Of a stretch of 7,556 nucleotides of DNA, positions 5,719 to 7,556 are shown piece after piece (position 1 is the first letter of the stretch; each line of letters starts with the position of its first letter). Origin of the DNA: Bacteroidales bacterium (lineage in GTDB: Bacteria > Bacteroidota > Bacteroidia > Bacteroidales > UBA7960). The position numbers and the translations under genes were made by a program. A model generated the notes under the pieces. The model worked only from the letters and a program-made list of their open reading frames with translations. It did not search any database and was not told the origin of the DNA. The stretch lies in assembly GCA_003557805.1 (NCBI GenBank), contig PWNY01000167.1, positions 1 to 7,556 on the forward strand. Direction: 5' to 3'.

Positions 5719-6774
5719 TCACCCCCTTTTCTGAACCGGTGATGTTCCCTGGCTTGGATCATTCTTAAGCCGGGGCGGCAGAAAGTCTCCGGGGTAATTT
5801 GTCACATATTCTTTGCCAAATAGGCGGTTATGGATCTGGGTGTTCTTGTATACATCCCAGTCAAACTTGCCTTGCCGCCTGAAGTACAGGGTTATAACAG
5901 ATGAGGACATGACAATGAAAGTGGAGTAGAGTATGGCAAGCCATAACATCTGGCTTTGCACCGGTTCATTGAAGCTCAGCAATATGATCGCAAATGATAC
6001 CGGACCATTCTGTATACCGGTTTCAAGGGATATGGCTCTTTGGAAAAGTGGGTACATGCCGACCAGCCTTGAAAACCAGTATCCAAAGAAGAAACCGGCC
6101 ATCCCTATACCTACGGTGGCTATATATACCTGAACTGGAGTTTGCAGGAATAATCCACCGTGACGGACAAAAGCAGTAAGTATAAGGTATAGTATCACCA
6201 TGATTGCCACAAAACCTGCTGTGTCTTCGGCGGTTTTTGCCCAGCCCGGCGATTTTTTTCTGAGTATCATGCCCATTACAACCGGTACCAGTACCAGTAT
6301 CAGGGAACTGATTATATTGCCGGTTGGTATTACAAAGTCGGTCTCTGCACCGGCGGCCCTCATGGTTTCAGATATCTGAGCCGTAAATCTCACAGTATAC
6401 AGGTTTAGCAATATGGGCATCATAAAAAGGGCAACTACGGTTGAGGCTGTGGTCATTGAAATGCTAAGGGCAACCGATCCCCTTGAAAAATAGGCGAACA
6501 TATTTGAAGTCGTTCCCCCTGGCAGGCAGCCAATGAGTATCAGCGCAATCGCGAAGGCCGGGTTCAGGTTAAGCAAAATGGCAAGGCCCAGTGCCAGCAG
6601 CGGCATCAGTCCGAACTGGGAAAGGAAGCCGATAAAAACACCCCTGGGGCTTCTTGCAACTGCCTTGAAGTCATCTACTGTAAGGCTTGATCCCATTCCA
6701 AGCATGATCACAAAGATCATGATGGCAAGCAGTATCTGGTCATGGGCATATAATAGCTGGGATGGAAATTCCAT
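5719..6774 (-). CDS. Bile acid:sodium symporter (BASS) family transporter
   Basis: This 351-residue membrane protein has about nine or ten hydrophobic segments between residues 12 and 297. It carries the BASS signatures GMGSSLTVDDF (26-36), CLPGGTTSN (83-91) and ISLETGIQNG (248-257). From memory of the Neisseria ASBT structure, the side chains binding the two sodium ions correspond here to Gln53, Ser90, Asn91, Ser104, Thr108, Glu251 and Gln255. The spacings Gln53-Asn91 (38), Asn91-Ser104 (13), Asn91-Thr108 (17) and Glu251-Gln255 (4) agree with that protein, so sodium coupling is probably intact. BASS members take up varied organic anions (bile acids, pyruvate, pantoate, others); the substrate is not readable. 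A hydrophilic tail (about 300-351) makes it somewhat longer than the usual 300-330. The gene begins 3 bases after the acyl-CoA synthetase stop, and its A-rich initiation region lies within that gene's last codons, so the two are almost certainly co-transcribed. Confidence 0.92.
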   Translation of the reverse strand: MEFPSQLLYAHDQILLAIMIFVIMLGMGSSLTVDDFKAVARSPRGVFIGFLSQFGLMPLLALGLAILLNLNPAFAIALILIGCLPGGTTSNMFAYFSRGSVALSISMTTASTVVALFMMPILLNLYTVRFTAQISETMRAAGAETDFVIPTGNIISSLILVLVPVVMGMILRKKSPGWAKTAEDTAGFVAIMVILYLILTAFVRHGGLFLQTPVQVYIATVGIGMAGFFFGYWFSRLVGMYPLFQRAISLETGIQNGPVSFAIILLSFNEPVQSQMLWLAILYSTFIVMSSSVITLYFRRQGKFDWDVYKNTQIHNRLFGKEYVTNYPGDFLPPRLKNDPSQGTSPVQKRG

Positions 6775-6777
6775 AGG

Positions 6778-7556
6778 TTAACTTTTTTTATTGCTTCCGT
6801 TTGTAAATATATCCTGGATCACATCGCTGAACTCTTCATTCACAACATGGCGCCTTACCTTAAACAGGTTGGTAAGCTCATGGCCAACCCTGAAGCTTCT
6901 GTCCAGTATTCGAAAGTTCCTGATGAGTTCATAGCTCTTAAACCCACCGGATACAGATATAAGCCGGCGTATTTCCTGGTGAATGATCTGGTTTGCCTCA
7001 TTGTTACTGGCAAGCTCAGCAAGGGAGTCCACCCGGTTGCCATTTTGCCTGAAGGCCTCCTGTAAGGGAACAACAAGCAGCCCCAGTGACTTCTGGTCCT
7101 GGCCCACTACCATGCACTGGTCAATGTACTGGCTTTGCTGAAGCCTCATCTCAATTGGTTCGGGCTCCACGTTTTCGCCACTGGACAGGACAATGGTGGC
7201 CTTGGAGCGGCCCAGTATCTTCAGGCAGTCATTATGTGTTATCATCCCCAGGTCACCGGTACGGAACCATCCATCTTCAAAAGCATGTTTCGTAAGCTCT
7301 TCCTCTTTGTAATACCCGGCCATTACCTGTGGGCCCCTGACCTGAATCTCACCCCGCATTGACCTTCCTTCATGGGGCAGGTTAGCGTTCGGGAAAAGAA
7401 CCTTTCCGCTTTCGGGATCCACTAATCTTACCTCTGTTTTACGGATGGGAGGCCCCACGGTGCCTACTACAAGGTTTAATTTTGGACGGACAGAGATAAC
7501 AGGTGAGGTTTCTGTAAGTCCGTAACCTTCAAGAACCGGTATTCCTACATAGTTAA
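6778..7556 (-). CDS. AMP-forming acyl-CoA synthetase (long-chain fatty acid-CoA ligase type), C-terminal part only
   Basis: The frame is open from the right edge (7556) to a TAA at 6778, giving 258 C-terminal residues; the N-terminal half lies outside the window. A GTG at 7458 is an internal valine, not the start, because conserved motif sequence continues upstream of it. In order are the ANL-superfamily motifs IPVLEGYGLTETSP (5-18), GEIQVRGP (68-75), GWFRTGDLG (95-103), where Asp101 should bind the ribose of ATP, ILGRSKATIV (113-122), and SSGENVEPEPIE (124-135), typical of long-chain acyl-CoA synthetases. FKVRR near the end holds Lys232, the likely adenylation lysine. These enzymes activate a carboxylic acid with ATP and transfer it to CoA in the cytoplasm. 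The full protein would be about 550-650 residues. Its downstream partner is a BASS transporter 3 bases away. The chain-length or substrate preference cannot be judged from this part. Confidence 0.92.
   Translation of the reverse strand, partial: NYVGIPVLEGYGLTETSPVISVRPKLNLVVGTVGPPIRKTEVRLVDPESGKVLFPNANLPHEGRSMRGEIQVRGPQVMAGYYKEEELTKHAFEDGWFRTGDLGMITHNDCLKILGRSKATIVLSSGENVEPEPIEMRLQQSQYIDQCMVVGQDQKSLGLLVVPLQEAFRQNGNRVDSLAELASNNEANQIIHQEIRRLISVSGGFKSYELIRNFRILDRSFRVGHELTNLFKVRRHVVNEEFSDVIQDIFTNGSNKKS

Noticed and set aside
5933..7362. Plus-strand frames of 61-82 codons opposite the BASS and ligase genes
   Set aside because: They are antisense shadows of two well-supported genes and show no protein-family features.
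6778..7458. GTG at 7458 as the start of a 226-residue protein
   Set aside because: The same frame continues upstream to the window edge and encodes the GYGLTE motif of the acyl-CoA synthetase, so the GTG is an internal valine codon.

Overview
The window looks like ordinary chromosomal DNA from a member of the Bacteroidota. The evidence is indirect: protein starts are preceded by A-rich tracts rather than Shine-Dalgarno sites (for example the AAAACAAACAAAG just before the start at 3173), one protein is a lipoprotein whose Cys-Glu-Lys-Asp-Asp N-terminus resembles the surface-export signal described for Bacteroidota lipoproteins, and a DUF5694-type protein is present. I see no tRNA, rRNA, CRISPR array, insertion sequence, phage gene or plasmid function.

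Layout. Left block, minus strand: a gene for an RND/MMPL-type membrane exporter (492-2750) is followed after 18 bases by a gene for a periplasmic LolA-like carrier (PF17131/TP0789-like), which runs off the left edge (1-473). This pair is the best supported functional unit: an inner-membrane RND pump with a soluble lipid or lipoprotein carrier, both facing the periplasm. A 422-base AT-rich divergent region (2751-3172) separates it from the plus-strand genes and carries short direct and inverted repeats.

Middle block, plus strand: a probable surface-exposed lipoprotein with a beta-propeller-like pattern and no recognised family (3173-4420), a 386-base non-coding stretch (4421-4806) with an inverted repeat and a candidate Bacteroidota-type promoter, then an exported DUF5694 protein (4807-5664) with TraB/ChaN-like motifs.

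Right block, minus strand, convergent with the middle block across only 54 bases: the C-terminal 258 residues of an AMP-forming acyl-CoA synthetase (6778 to the right edge), then after 3 bases a BASS-family sodium/organic-anion transporter (5719-6774) that retains all the side-chain sodium ligands I could compare from memory. Adjacent uptake and CoA-activation genes suggest import and activation of a carboxylic acid.

Nothing here amounts to a clearly new system. The most useful leads are the uncharacterised surface lipoprotein, the ligase-transporter pair, the RND/LolA-like pair, and the repeats in the divergent promoter region.
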